From positions 1 to 64,000 of the forward strand of contig LLEY01000049.1 of assembly GCA_001414485.1 (NCBI GenBank): a DNA stretch of 64,000 nt, given 5' to 3'. This document shows positions 12,178 to 23,609 of the stretch, piece by piece (within the stretch, counting starts at the first letter, position 1; each line of letters starts with the position of its first letter). The stretch comes from Calycina herbarum (taxonomy: Eukaryota; Ascomycota; Leotiomycetes; Helotiales; Pezizellaceae). Position numbers and translations under genes: made by a program. Under the pieces are notes generated by a model, which had not been told where the DNA came from, did no database searches, and was given only the letters and a program-made list of their open reading frames with translations.

Positions 12178-14226
12178 ATGCCATTTCTGCCCAGAATCGC
12201 CTCAGACTACGTTCACTGGGGCCTGTGGCGGAACTACACAGCGCCCGCCTATCGGCAATATGTCTGGACGACTACGAACACCGAGGCTTTGGTTGTCTTG
12301 GGGCTTTTAGGGATACTTGGAACGATCGCTGGTGACAAACTCTGGCTTATCCTCCGACAATTCTTGCAACCTGCAGTTCAGCTTTCGGATTCGGAAAACA
12401 AGAGATTGAAACTGTCCAGGACCAATGCCATCAAAGCACTTTGAGACGAAATACGAAACTTGAAAGTGAATTTGAAAGGTGCTTGGAGAGAAGAGTATGG
12501 ATTGAGACAAATACTCAAAGCGGTACTTGACATAATGAGAGGGAACGGTCACCAAAGCCTGCATCCGTCGGACACAATCATAGAGTTGCGCTTCGGTGTT
12601 TTTGCAATTCTCAACATTGTCAGTTTTGCGTTACTGGGTATTTATATCCCGTTTTTACTCGCTGAAGGGATGCAAGGAGAGCCGATAGTGCGAGCTATTG
12701 AAAAGATACAGGGACTACCGCCCGAATTCTTGAGTGGTACGGATCCAATCACTGACAAAGGGGTGCTTCGACGCGTTAGTTGGGACTTCCAAACATGTGT
12801 TACGGATCGTGGAGTCTGGAACCAGACTGCTTATTGCGTGGATCTTCGCAATTCTCTCCCGCCTTACAGTACAGAAGACATGAATCTGTCACTCCCAGCT
12901 TTTGCTGATTCACCATACCGGTTTCTACGAGAGAAAGGAGATTCAAAATTCAAAGCATTAAGACTCATTCAGAATACAAGTCTTCTGGATGTCGGAGTCA
13001 ATACCAAACCAGGCGGAAAGAAACTCTTACGCGAATTGACATGCATTCCCGCATACCTGGATCAGTTCATCATTCATGACAAAGGAACTGGTCATTTCCG
13101 CCTCACAATCAAAGACTTGCTCCCCACGTTTCACAATTCCGTTTGGAAAGATGACCTTAGGTACTCGTATAATCTTCGCGATGATTTGATTCTCATGACT
13201 TCCAATGGTCTCGGCTCGGGTGATGGGATTCGTGGGATGCGCCCTCCCCTCCCAAAAGAAGAAAGATATCAAACTGCTGTGGACTCTGCTTTGCCATGGA
13301 TGAATATCAAAAATTCACACGGCGGCGTACAGGGGGCTGTGGACCTGATAAGCGGTACACAAAGTTCCCGACAACAGAACTTTCTCATTACTTTCAAACC
13401 GAATTGGGGACCCATCGAAGGTCTCCAGGCTCACAACTCATCAGATGATCCAATCTTTGGTACCGCGGCTCGTGAACTGCCAGCTATTGCGTGTGCCAAG
13501 GTTTTTCAATTATGCTCAGCTGATCGATGTACCGACCCCTCAACAACTAGGAGTGATGGCATACTAGATCTTGGTACCTACTATCCCAAGATAATGTCAG
13601 TCTGGCTAAGTACCCTTCTGGATAATACGTACGGCCTACACCCATCCAGAAGCTTCGATCTATCCGGGAACTCCCAATTGCTCGGAAATTTGCGACATTT
13701 CTTTGCAAGTGGACCAAATGCCCGACAGCGATGGCAGGACGACGTCGAAGAAAGATTTATTCGTTCTATTCTCCGAGCTCGACATGCTTCAAAATACGGT
13801 GCTGAACAGGATCTCGTTGAGCCAGAGTGGTGGAAATGGACTCAGAACCCCAATTCGCTCCTCTATCTCAATCCAGACTACACCAATATCAACTTCTGGG
13901 GATTCATTGCCACAGTTTGTGGATACCTTTTTATTGTAGCTGCTAGTTACTGGATTGCCTTGCTTTCTCCCATTACTATCCCCCTTAAGATCTTAGCTCA
14001 GGTTGTTAGTAACGGGCAGGAGAAGGTTAAGGATATGTTTATTTTTGGTTCAAATTGGGTTCCATCGGCTAACGATGCCTTCAGAAAGCTCGTTAGAAAC
14101 AAACGAGCCCCACCTGGGAGTTCAAATACCCTTCCGATGGATACATTACATATGTCGCAAGAGAACGATGAACCAGATAACCCGCCAAAAATGGCTGGCA
14201 GTCATGGGTATGGAGAAAGAAGTTAA
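12178..14226 (+). pseudogene. multi-pass membrane protein gene with one in-frame TGA
   Basis: One frame of about 680 codons, broken once by TGA at 12442-12444. It matches a large family of fungal hypothetical membrane proteins: a start like PFLPRIASDYVHWGLW, a first hydrophobic segment just after it, a second after FGVFAILNIVSFALLG, a long extracytosolic domain with several NxS/T sites and Cys residues, and a last hydrophobic segment near NFWGFIATVCGYLF. The stop separates the first membrane segment from the rest, in KAL-stop-DEIRNLK; CGA-to-TGA would explain it. The downstream 588 codons are clean, so the break is recent, or the allele is null in this strain, or the base call is wrong. Function is unknown. 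It sits between two broken HET genes. Confidence 0.7.
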
Positions 14227-14709
14227 GCTCTTCATGGTAACCGAGAAAGCCACAATTTCAAGATTTTGTCTGTTCACTTTAACCGTCCTCTACTTGAACC
14301 TTCTGCTCATAAGTGACAGAACCCCTCGCTACAGTGACCTGCACAGGGGGATACATGGGCTATATTGCACTGGTAAAGGGCCAAACGGCCGCGCCTGGAG
14401 TCCTACAATTGAATCAGTCATCATTTTTGGTTTTGGTTTTTCCAAATATCTGAATTGTTACCAAATCAGCCCTCTCCGACAAGTTGCCCAATTGATGGTT
14501 CCATCCAGAAGTGTGGCTGAGCTGAAACAAGGTGGCTGGCTGCCTGATCACGGCTGAATCTTCAATTTCCAGCGCAATACCACCATCTTCTATTCATCTA
14601 AACATCTCCAAACCATTACGCGTGTTGATATTTACCTTGCGTTTTCTTCAAAAAATTCTGTATTCTTCGATCTTCTTCTAGGTTGTCTTAGGTCACCATC
14701 TTTAGTGAA
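14227..14709. other. intergenic region
   Basis: About 480 bp without a supported gene, between the end of the membrane-protein gene and the first ATG of the second HET gene. The open frame at 14003-14557 is a shadow of the membrane-protein gene running into non-coding DNA. Confidence 0.4.
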
Positions 14710-17019
14710 ATGCACCGCTCTGTAAAACGCCTACTAGGCAGTATCACGTTCTCTAACTTTCGTCCAATTCTGCACCACAGAAGACTTCAATCGACTAAAC
14801 AAGTGTTCGCGCTAATAGCGCGTCCGAATTGTTTTTTGACATCTCACTTTAGTATCGCCCCCGACACATTGTCCGATAGGTCATGGCGAGACCATCGTGG
14901 GGGACCGCCTAAGCAAAGCAGCAGCGCGATGATATTCGCGGTATGTCTAAGTCTAGGTCTTATTCTCTAAGTATGCAAGCCCGAAAATCTCGATCTTCAT
15001 GGTATCTCGCCAATTCCGTACACACCGCTACCTTCGCCCGATAGCCTCCGCACGCTCGTGCTGCGTCCAGGACGAAGCTCTCAGCCTATCAGATGTGTGC
15101 TTTCTTCCGTCAAAATGTCAGAAAGACCTTCACACGATGCTTTATCCTACCAGGGGGGGGGATCAGACTCGTTTAAAAGCAATCTACGTCAATGGTGTTA
15201 AAGTTACAATTACTGAAAATCTATGGTTGGCCTTGTCCTCCCTTCGTGACGCGAAGCACCCCAAGTGTTTGTGGGCCGATGCAATGTGTATAAATCAGCG
15301 GGATGACGATGAAAAGGCTATGCAAGTGCCCAAAATGGCATCGATATATCAACGCGCTGTATCAGTGATTATCTTCTTGGGAAACCATACACCGTACAAT
15401 GACCTCCACAAGCGTTCTTCGTTGGATACAGTGGAGTCTCTCACAAAATCCTATATCCAACAGTCTGGAAAATCAGCCTAAGATCCTCGACAGGAAAAAG
15501 TCCAAGATTCAACACCGCAGAATGTACAGGATTTGGTCAACAAAGCCATTCGGAAGGTCAAGTTAGCCGAAGTGGGGATGGACTACTTCCTCCGCAATGT
15601 CATCCATGAAGAGTACTGGAAGCGAGGGTGGATAATCCAAGAGGTGGTTATGGAATCTAAAAATCTTATGGTCTGCTACGGCAGCAACTCAGTAGAGTGG
15701 GATACATTTATATACTGGGTCCAAGGCTACCGTCAACAACATCCCAAGGATGATTCCGTTAAACAAATCTTGCACCTAGATGAACTCAGGAAGTTAAGGT
15801 CTAGCTCTGGGTCTGTCTCCACCCTTACTTCTTTGTTGGATGCCTTCAAGGACTCCTTCACGTCCAATTGCCAGAACAAGATATATCATGCCAAAATATA
15901 TGCCTTTCTCGGATTGGCACACGATTGTCCCAGTGGTTCATTCCCCGTTAGCTATAAAAAATCCGCTGCACAGGTCTATCATGATTGTATCACTTCTGGA
16001 AAAATTCAAGCCTGACACCAAAGCAGAGATCAATTGAGCTCGTCCATTTCAGCTCACTAATTCGTCGTCTTCTTACAAGGAAGCCATGTCTTCGTCGCCA
16101 GTCAGGTAGACCGTTCGGAGAGCATCCATACGAGGCCGCTTTCCTGCTTTCATCGCAAGACATGTTCAAACAACGTGAGGAAAATTTTCCCTTTCTAGAA
16201 TCTTTGCTTTACAGCGCTGTCGTGGTGACAATATATGGCCTCTTCATGGGCATTATTATGGCCATTTTTGCTCGTGGTAGAGTCGGTAAAGAATGGTTCT
16301 GGGAAGCGTCGAAGGAAGAGGAATTGGCTTTATGGGTCCCAAAACAAAAAAAGCCCGAGACCCTCAATGAACTGTTTTTACGTGGCATTGTTACCGAGGA
16401 GATCAAACACATCGGACTGTATGCAGCAGTAATCTCACGAGGCAGCGAAGTGACCAACTGGTCGCTGAAAGATGTAAATCCGCCCATGCAAGGTGTGGAT
16501 TTTGCTACGCAGACTCAAACATTACGCCAGGTGAACTCTCTTCTTCACAAGGTACGATCATCGGATGTCCATTCTGTTGAACGCATATTGTCCTCTGCGG
16601 AAGCATTTTCAGCATCCAACAATACTGAAAGCAGAGCCGGGGCCCGAGAAGAAAAAATGCTACGCATCTTTGTTGGATCCCATCTTTCTGTCGGATTAGT
16701 CACTGGTCAGGCTCAGGCAGGTGACCTAATTTGTCGATTCTGGAACTCAAATATCATTGCTGTTGTGAGAATGGAAGAGCATAAGCGAAACCTAGTAGCA
16801 TTCTTCCGAGACTTGATTCAAGGAACAGATTCTCGGAAAGAGTTCAAGTTGATTGGGAGAGCAATCATGGCAAACGGGAATTCGTCGGACGAAGACATAT
16901 CATCACGACTTAATGGCGAGCTGTTTGGTATAGTGGACGAGAAAGCTATTGATGTGCCTGTGAATTTGGCGACGTTAACACATTTGGGTCTGAATACTAT
17001 ATTTTGGGAGGGAACTTAG
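14710..17019 (+). pseudogene. second HET-domain gene, broken by stops and frameshifts
   Basis: Blocks of a HET protein appear in order but in changing frames. From 14710 the frame has a hydrophobic stretch, then TAA at 14968-14970, then SPIPYTPLPSPDSLRTLVL, a typical HET start. At a run of nine G (15153-15161) in the SYxWGD region the frame slips; the coding frame then continues with VNGVKVTITENLWLAL and LWADAMCINQRDDDE. TAA at 15479-15481 interrupts again, the next segment has YWKRGWIIQEV, and a further frameshift lies near 15985-16015 before VHFSSLIRRLLTRK and the long C-terminal part ending at 17019. Stops fit CAA-to-TAA. The gene type is certain; the G-run shift could be a sequencing error, but the other lesions make it a pseudogene. 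Confidence 0.82.
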
Positions 17020-17144
17020 CTTGCTATTTTCATGTTTGGGAGGTGAACCTGCGCAGATGTACAAGGTTCGGGATTTGGGTGGTTAAAAAGATTTGAATTT
17101 CAATTCGTTTTGGATCTTGATCGATTGATGGCATGCGAGAATAG

Positions 17145-17169
17145 TTTTTAGTCTATGATAGACTAAAAA
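17145..17169. repeat. perfect hairpin, 12-bp arms
   Basis: TTTTTAGTCTAT, one G, then ATAGACTAAAAA: a perfect inverted repeat with a 1-nt centre, about 125 bp after the HET pseudogene. It could be a remnant of a small inverted-repeat element. No target duplication is obvious. Confidence 0.6.
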
Positions 17170-18576
17170 TGATGTGTCCCAGAGAGAAATTAGAGGGGTA
17201 AGTGGCTGTGCGATTGTGGCTGGAATCACCTGACAGACCCCGCAAAACCAATTGTGTGGCTACTGTAACTTCCTGGTTTGGATTAATTTCGTTTCTTTAT
17301 CTTCGAATTGTTGTGACCACATGGCGCGGGGTAAAAAAATAGTTCAATTTACTCGCGCTTTCAAATTGAGCTGCTTGGAAAATGAAATTTCTGTGAATTC
17401 GCTACCTAGTGGTCACATAGTTTGTGACTTGATGAGTAGGTTAAATATTCAGCTTACTCGCGACGATCTGGATTGCTCGCGGATAGCTAAAAGACTATGG
17501 ATGACCCGCCTCTTAACAGTAGTTGAGAGCTTTATATTCAAATACAGATTTCTAGGCAATCTATACAAAACATAAAGCTCCAAAAACAGCCCGTTACTTG
17601 ATTGGCTTAATTCTAAATCAGTGTTTACTTCAAGCTTTTAGAACTGGCGATAAATAACTTAGATGCATTTGCGAAATATATTCTTAGCTCTAATAGTATT
17701 CCAGTATAAACCTCCGAGGTGTGTCGGAGTTCAAGTGTTCTAAAGTGCACACCCCTTTCATTAGTTAGGAAGAGAACTATTTTAACAATCTCAGACGAGA
17801 AAAGCCTAATTCCATTCCCAATATTGTCATTTACTAGAGAAGAAGTAACGACCCTTTCGTTATCGCAAGTTCAGCTAGTTTGTTTCCTTGTATTAACTAT
17901 TTCAAAGAACTTTATATAGAAAACCAGCCTACGAGAATATAGAATCGCAACAAACAGTTCATTGTCGTAAGTTTCATCAATTTGTTATCTTACCTTTATC
18001 GACTGAGATAATTTAAAGATATGCTTCAAAAATAGAGAGATCTATATAGCAATTTATTTCTTGCGTTTCCTCAAGTCTATTCAGATATCTTTTTTGCCAG
18101 CTGAAGGTAGAATAAAAGAATTAAAAAGACTAAGATACGACACTCCGAAGTTGTTTTTTTAGCAGCTACGGTTTGATATTCATCGGAAGTCTATCTGACA
18201 ATCTTTATTTCTTATAATATTTGAGACAAATTAATCAATGACTGAGATAAGATACGCAAGCAAAATATTCATCAAAATGGTTGTAGAGTAAAAGAGTCAA
18301 AATTATTTTCTTTTACTAAACTAGTTACTAAATTGCACTTTTCAAAGTAAAATAGGTTTAGAATGTACATGGAGAGAGGAGGAAGCGGACCATGTTGATA
18401 TATCTCGTTTCGCTTAATTGCCCCGCATTGTTGGTATCCAGAGAGGTTATCTGGATCCCCCTGTCGTTTTCCAATAACGAACTAGCGCAAAATAAAACTA
18501 CTCAATCAGAAACAGATCTTACATCTTATTTGGTTCTTCGTCAACATCAATTACACTACAAAAGTCACACCTCACG
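17170..18576. other. AT-rich stretch without genes
   Basis: About 1.4 kb of AT-rich DNA with many stops in all frames, most strongly from 17550 to 18360. It looks like an AT-isochore or a fully degraded repeat. I could not recognise any transposon protein in it. Confidence 0.45.
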
Positions 18577-19122
18577 ATGGCTTCACAAAACCACAACCAA
18601 CCACAACACCACCAAGCTGTACAGATTAGCGCTTGGTCCTCCCTAGCGAGCCCTCATCCACCGCAACCAAGCAATCGAGTCTTACCGGTTGCTACTCGTA
18701 TTGCACGTCTTTTGCGCCGACCAGGCGTAAACGAGATCTCTGGGGCTGCCTTGCCAATCTACCAGCCAGCACCACCTGCCAATCTTCACTACCAGGATCG
18801 GCCCCTCACACCACCAGTACTACGACTACCAGCACCAGCAGCTCGCCCCCGTGCCGACTCCTTTTCGTGGTTGTTTCTTGAGATGGAGCCCAGGCTAGCA
18901 AACACCACCAAGGGAGAGATTACTCGTGGGGGAATGGACACCCCAACCAAGGCCCTCGCAGATGGTCGTGGGGCCGCGAGAGCTGGCAACAAATCAAAGG
19001 AATGTGCCTCTCCGACCTCTGAAATCATCATTTTCAAAGGTACTCGAAAGAGCCTTCCAGCCGGAAAAGGAGAGAACGACGAAGAGTCAGAGGACGAGGA
19101 AGAGGGAGGCGTAAGACTTTGA
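18577..19122 (+). CDS. hypothetical Pro-rich protein with acidic C-terminus (181 aa)
   Basis: A single open frame that I do not recognise. The N-terminus is rich in His, Gln and Pro; the middle (about 60-95) is Pro/Ala-rich; the last 20 residues are strongly acidic. GC content is well above the AT-rich flank. The ATG at 18577 has an A at -3. An antisense frame of similar length (18789-19328) overlaps it, so coding status is uncertain; the ordered composition, with an acidic end just before the stop, favours the plus strand. Confidence 0.4.
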   Translation: MASQNHNQPQHHQAVQISAWSSLASPHPPQPSNRVLPVATRIARLLRRPGVNEISGAALPIYQPAPPANLHYQDRPLTPPVLRLPAPAARPRADSFSWLFLEMEPRLANTTKGEITRGGMDTPTKALADGRGAARAGNKSKECASPTSEIIIFKGTRKSLPAGKGENDEESEDEEEGGVRL

Positions 19123-20601
19123 AAATTGTGCTTTTTGCACTTGGAACTGTTGGGCTTCGGCTGGGAAGTACTCCAAAATTGGTCATTTAGCTGGAGTTCT
19201 CTTGCTCGGTGTGGTGGGCTGGGATGGAATGGGGGTTTCTTTGGTCTGCTCGGGGGCGGGTGTTCTGGTGGCTTTGGCTTCGCGTAGGGTGCACTAGTAT
19301 AATAAAGAACTTTTAAATCTTTGCACACCGAAATCTTGGCTTCGCCCCAAACACCCCAATTTCAATCACAGCCCTCTTTCCTGTTGCTCCGGGGGAGAAA
19401 TCTGCAGAACACTGCTCCGTGCGAAGAACAAACCCATTCAGTCGCGTCGGGCAGTTTGGATCACTACGGCGTCGGCATACTTCGAGAGCCTTCTTACAGG
19501 TTGCGGCGACGGCGACCTCCATGGTCGCAGACTCGAAGCGTCTTTTTTGTGACAATGAATTGAAGTGTGGCATCTCGTTTGAGTATCGGATCAAGCAATT
19601 CCTTCTGGAGCCTTCCGGTGGAGTATCTTTTGGCACTGGCGCAGTTTGTAGATGAGACACCGTCTTTTGGCCTTTTTCATTCTTTTCTCCCTTCTCTTCT
19701 CCCCCTACCTTTAGGCTACGCCGCTAACCTATGTTCGCCAGTGCACACTCGCATAAGCAATTCCACGAATAACGAAGACGCAAACGGCATAAATATGACT
19801 AGATCTACGCAAACCCCGATGTCCTCACGTACAATCCGAAACGATACCATATTTTAAGCAGAGACTTGCAAATGGGTGAAAGGACCATCAGAGGGTTTAT
19901 TGTCCACGAGTCGATATAACAATGAATATTGAACGAGTCCTAAGGTAACGGACGACGTGGGCGGAAACAAAGCAAACGCGAGCAACGGTTCTTACGGGGG
20001 TTGTGGGGTAGTTTCTATACGTGTATGGGAGCCTTTATTTTGATTGAGTTAGACAATATGCACTGGTTTGGGGTCAAATCATATCCTTTGGACGCCTTTG
20101 GACAAAAATCATTGGTTCGGTTAACGCACCACTTTAGGAATATTGTTTTTTCTTCGGCTGCGACCCCTTTCAGGGTTAACCCATTAACAGCTTGATTACA
20201 GGTAGCTACCCACGCTTCTTTGACGAAGGGTGTGTGTATAAGTCGTGATATCAATTAAACTCCAGAGTGATTATTATCTTAACAAACATGGCAGCTTAGA
20301 CTGGGTTCCCTGATGATAGAATTTTGATTTTTTCTGTTCCCCATCTCTAATTCTTATTACCATTATGTAGTAGTTTTTCATTTTTATGACTCACTGTTGC
20401 TTGAGCAATACTGACCAAGCAACGCTTTTTAAATATTTTTTATCCTTTATTTTTGATGAATGAAACTTTGTTACATACCTATCTCCAAGTTTTCGAATAT
20501 ACTACAGAATTCATCAACATGAACGATTCACCTTTGCGTTTCTAGGTTCTCCTGCAAACATCTTTCTCCAAAATCGCGAGCCTTTAATATAAAGCTCTCC
20601 C
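19123..20601. other. intergenic region with one uncertain minus-strand frame
   Basis: Mostly unassigned. A 115-codon minus-strand frame at 19660-19313 contains a Cys/Arg-rich part (CKKALEVCRRRSDPNC) that could be a small gene, but no domain is recognised and no splice context supports it. From about 20260 to 20600 the DNA is AT-rich. Confidence 0.35.
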
Positions 20602-21988
20602 TTGCCCCAAGAGAGCTCTCATCAAGAGAAGATAACACCGGCAAGCGCAAAGAAAGGACGAATGCGAATGGATTCCACCAAGGATTCCGTAATGCACGGC
20701 AAATCAGGCCGATCAATGCTAAATAAAATGCCCCCCGAGATTATACATCAAATTACAGAGCTCCTCCCCATTTCAGAAGCTTCCTTATTGGCTCTCTCCT
20801 GCAAGTCGTTGTACGCAACTATCGGAACACGCTACTGGAACTTAATTCGACAACCAGAACACAAACGCGAACAAAAGTTCTTTATGTGCCTTCTTTACGA
20901 AGATCGCCCAGACTACTCGTTCTGTCTTCATTGCAACGCCATTCATTGTATGCAAATTTTCGCTTTGAGCCTCCTCCTCGTTCTCAATATTTTAGCTCAG
21001 TGGGCAAGAGAATTCTTCGTTCTTCTTCTTGGCTGTTCTCCGCTGATGAATCAAAGAAAAAATGTTGATTTTTTGTGGTAGGACGGAGTCACGCTTCATG
21101 TCATCACTGGAGCATTAGCACAAAAAAATAGAGTGCTGCCACAAGGAGACGATGGGTTGGATCGATGATATCATTGCGCCTGGCTTCTGCTTCAGAACGT
21201 TCAATACCATTATGAAGCACTACCGTTTAGGTCTTGAATACCAGCCTCTTTTGGACGAATTTCAACAGGCTTACTACGACCATACCTACGGCAATCAAGT
21301 GCTTCCTTCCCTGATTACGACAAACGCTCTGATAGTTTCTGGATCACTTTTCCTTCGCACACAAAAAGTTCTTCTATTCAACCCGGAGCAATTTTCGTCT
21401 CTGGACGCTCCGTCTAGAGTGGGTATCGAGCCTCTATGCGACCACAAGAGAAGTTGGAAGGACCTTGAATGCAAACAGGGCTCAGAAAACCACATAGAGT
21501 TCGTCAGTCAATCTGGTATTAAGCACTGTACGTATTGTGCAACAGGATATCGAATCGACATGCAAGACTGTGGAGAACAAGGCGTTGCGGTTTCTATTAC
21601 AAAGTGGCTTGATCTCGGTGAAGGCCGAACCGTCCTTGTAAGTAGAGTGTTTTTGTTGATATCCTTCATATGGACTCTCCGGTTGATCATCTAATCACCA
21701 TCTCTGCTCTTGTTCTCTGTTTATGGCTTAAATCGCCAACTAATTGTTCCCTCGTAGGATCCTAAATGGTGGAGAAGGCTCAGGTAGTTGTACTGGGTGC
21801 CGTTCGGTGGTAGATACTCGATATTTCAGGACCTATGTCCAGATGAATACAACATGTACTTCCGTCTTATGGACCATGAGTTGGGCTCTATTCATGACTC
21901 ATTTGAGGGAAAGGCAACCTTGGAATCGGGAATTGAGCCTGCGATTTTGAAGGAGCTATTATGTATGCTCCCCTCAACGGGAGCCTGA
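20602..21988 (+). pseudogene. F-box protein gene, frameshifted and with an in-frame TAG
   Basis: An F-box-like start is clear: LNKMPPEIIHQITELLPISE at about residues 40-60, followed by SLLALSCKSLYA, then a segment like those of fungal F-box families (FMCLLYEDRPDYSFC). Such proteins bind Skp1 and select substrates for ubiquitination. The frame is lost at about 20950-21150. From 21152 another frame continues with PGFCFRTFNTIMKHYRLGL, a CTYCATGYRI motif and TKWLDLGEGRT. An intron (donor GTAAGT at about 21639, acceptor CGTAG at 21756-21757) leads to a last exon DPKWWRRLR-stop-LYWVPFGGRY, where TAG lies at 21785-21787; CAG-to-TAG would explain it. The end is at 21986-21988. Broken, so no full product is expected. 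Confidence 0.7.
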
Positions 21989-22484
21989 TTCTGTACAAAA
22001 CTCCATGGTCTTATAGCTTCCGTGGTCTTTTGTTGAACGATGGGTGTTGACGACAGGTGAGAGTTTCTTGGGACTAGTTTAGTTATGTTTAGTAAGATGA
22101 ATTGAATTCTTGCCGGCATTCATTCACTTTACCTTCCCCTTTCTCACCCACGTCGTTTCGCTCACGCAATCATAACCTACTGGTAGAATTGAGTGCTTTG
22201 ATGAGAATAAACAGCAATACTGTATGTTGTTACCGTGTATGATGTGTAGGACGAATTCCATTGCCAGGGATTTGAGTGTGCGCGAAGACTATGATCTTGG
22301 TAGACTGAAGGATCTCACTATCTAACAAACCCATCCTTTCATTCCCAATGCACATCCCGCCTAGCTCCGTCCTGTCCTGGAGTCGATACCAAGGTCGTTT
22401 TTTCCCTTAATTGATTCAACAAAAATCGCAAGATGAGACTCGAGGGTGGGTCACTCTGTCCTCCGACCTCCGCAAGAACTAACG

Positions 22485-22986
22485 CTATTTTATATTACGA
22501 CGAGTTTTCATCTCCTCTTGCTTTTTTAAGATAGGCTCCATTATGACTCGCGTCATACGTGGGTCAAAAGAGCAAGTGTCCATCATTTCAAATGACTGAA
22601 GAATTGAACCTGGCTCAGACTTTGGAGGTAACTCGCCGTTGTTTTTTGCCCGAATATCCTTCTTTACTTCCACACTAGCTTTATCGAATATAGGATGATA
22701 AGTATAGAAGTTATTATGTCGTCTCCACCACTAGAATATAAATTATCAGCTTTTTAAGGCACCGAGAAAGGAACTAAAAGAGGATAGCTTACCTTAGTAT
22801 CCATGCATGAGCGTCCTTCGCCGAAATCCATCCATTTTGTAAGAATGACCGCAAAGCCAAACTCTTTACAATCTTGAACATAGATTCTGTACTCAGTGGG
22901 GCAGTACTTGCATTGTCTCAGCCCAGGTAATACTGTAGCAGTGCCAGCAATTGGGCAAGCAGAAATGGATAGCTTGCACCTAAACA
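22485..22986 (-). pseudogene. C-terminal fragment of the same F-box family, opposite strand
   Basis: The minus strand carries CKYCPTEYRIYVQDC and TKWMDFGEGRS, the same motif pair as in the gene at 20602-21988 (CTYCATGYRI / TKWLDLGEGRT). It is followed by a GTAAGC donor, an acceptor near 22736, and a last exon starting WWRRHNNFY and ending at 22485. There is no F-box or N-terminal part upstream; the sequence before 22990 is unrelated. It is a truncated family member in inverted orientation. Whether it is expressed is unknown. Confidence 0.55.
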
Positions 22987-23609
22987 AACCCTGCCTTTTT
23001 GGCTGGGGTAAATATCACTGTATCAAAACTACAAATTTCAATACACGCGCATAGGCAGGTAGGCAGGAAATCACATTCATACTAGGATATTCGAATGGCA
23101 CCCAAAAGCGGTAGCAGATCCACATTCATCGAATTTAGTCGGAGAGTAACCACGTTAGGTCAGCTTGCACAAGATATCACACCTAATTACGGAGAAGTCA
23201 ACAACCCAAGCTCAAGCAAACTAGCGGAACACACTTTGTAAATTCAAAGTCAAGCACTAGCTACAAAATAAATCTGCCAAAGCACCAAGCTGCCCTTCCC
23301 AAAATCTCAAACCAGGGATTTTCCACCCCACCAAAAAGAAAAGGATTTCCTAATGATATTCGGGGTGAAAATAGTGCGAGCTAATTGTCTGCGAGTGGAG
23401 CACATAAGAAGAGAAGAAAAATTCCACCCAAGACCGGCTCAGCGTGACGGAAGCGTATTAAGAGTTGGAAAAAAAAAAGGAATTGCAACAAAAAAGGAAG
23501 AAAAAAAGGGAAAACAGGGCCGTGGAAAGTAGACAAAATCGAGGCCAGCTCGCCATTTCGTCCACGGGAAAATGCATGGAATAGGTGATATCGTGAAGTG
23601 GCAAGTCCA
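22987..23609. other. intergenic region
   Basis: About 620 bp with no supported gene. A purine-rich A/G tract lies at 23468-23520. It probably holds the 3' end region of the Argonaute gene on the minus strand. Confidence 0.45.

Noticed and set aside
14941..14971. Intron GTATGT...CTAAG that would remove the TAA at 14968-14970
   Set aside because: Only 31 nt, and the frame behind the stop matches without removing anything, so a simple nonsense change explains it better.
9630..17019. Possible biosynthetic or defence island around the HET genes
   Set aside because: The block has only decayed HET and membrane-protein genes; no synthase, nuclease or partner gene supports an operating system.
18789..19328. 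179-codon antisense frame opposite the Pro-rich hypothetical gene
   Set aside because: Its composition is low-complexity Ser/Pro mirroring the plus-strand codons; the plus-strand frame has the more ordered layout.
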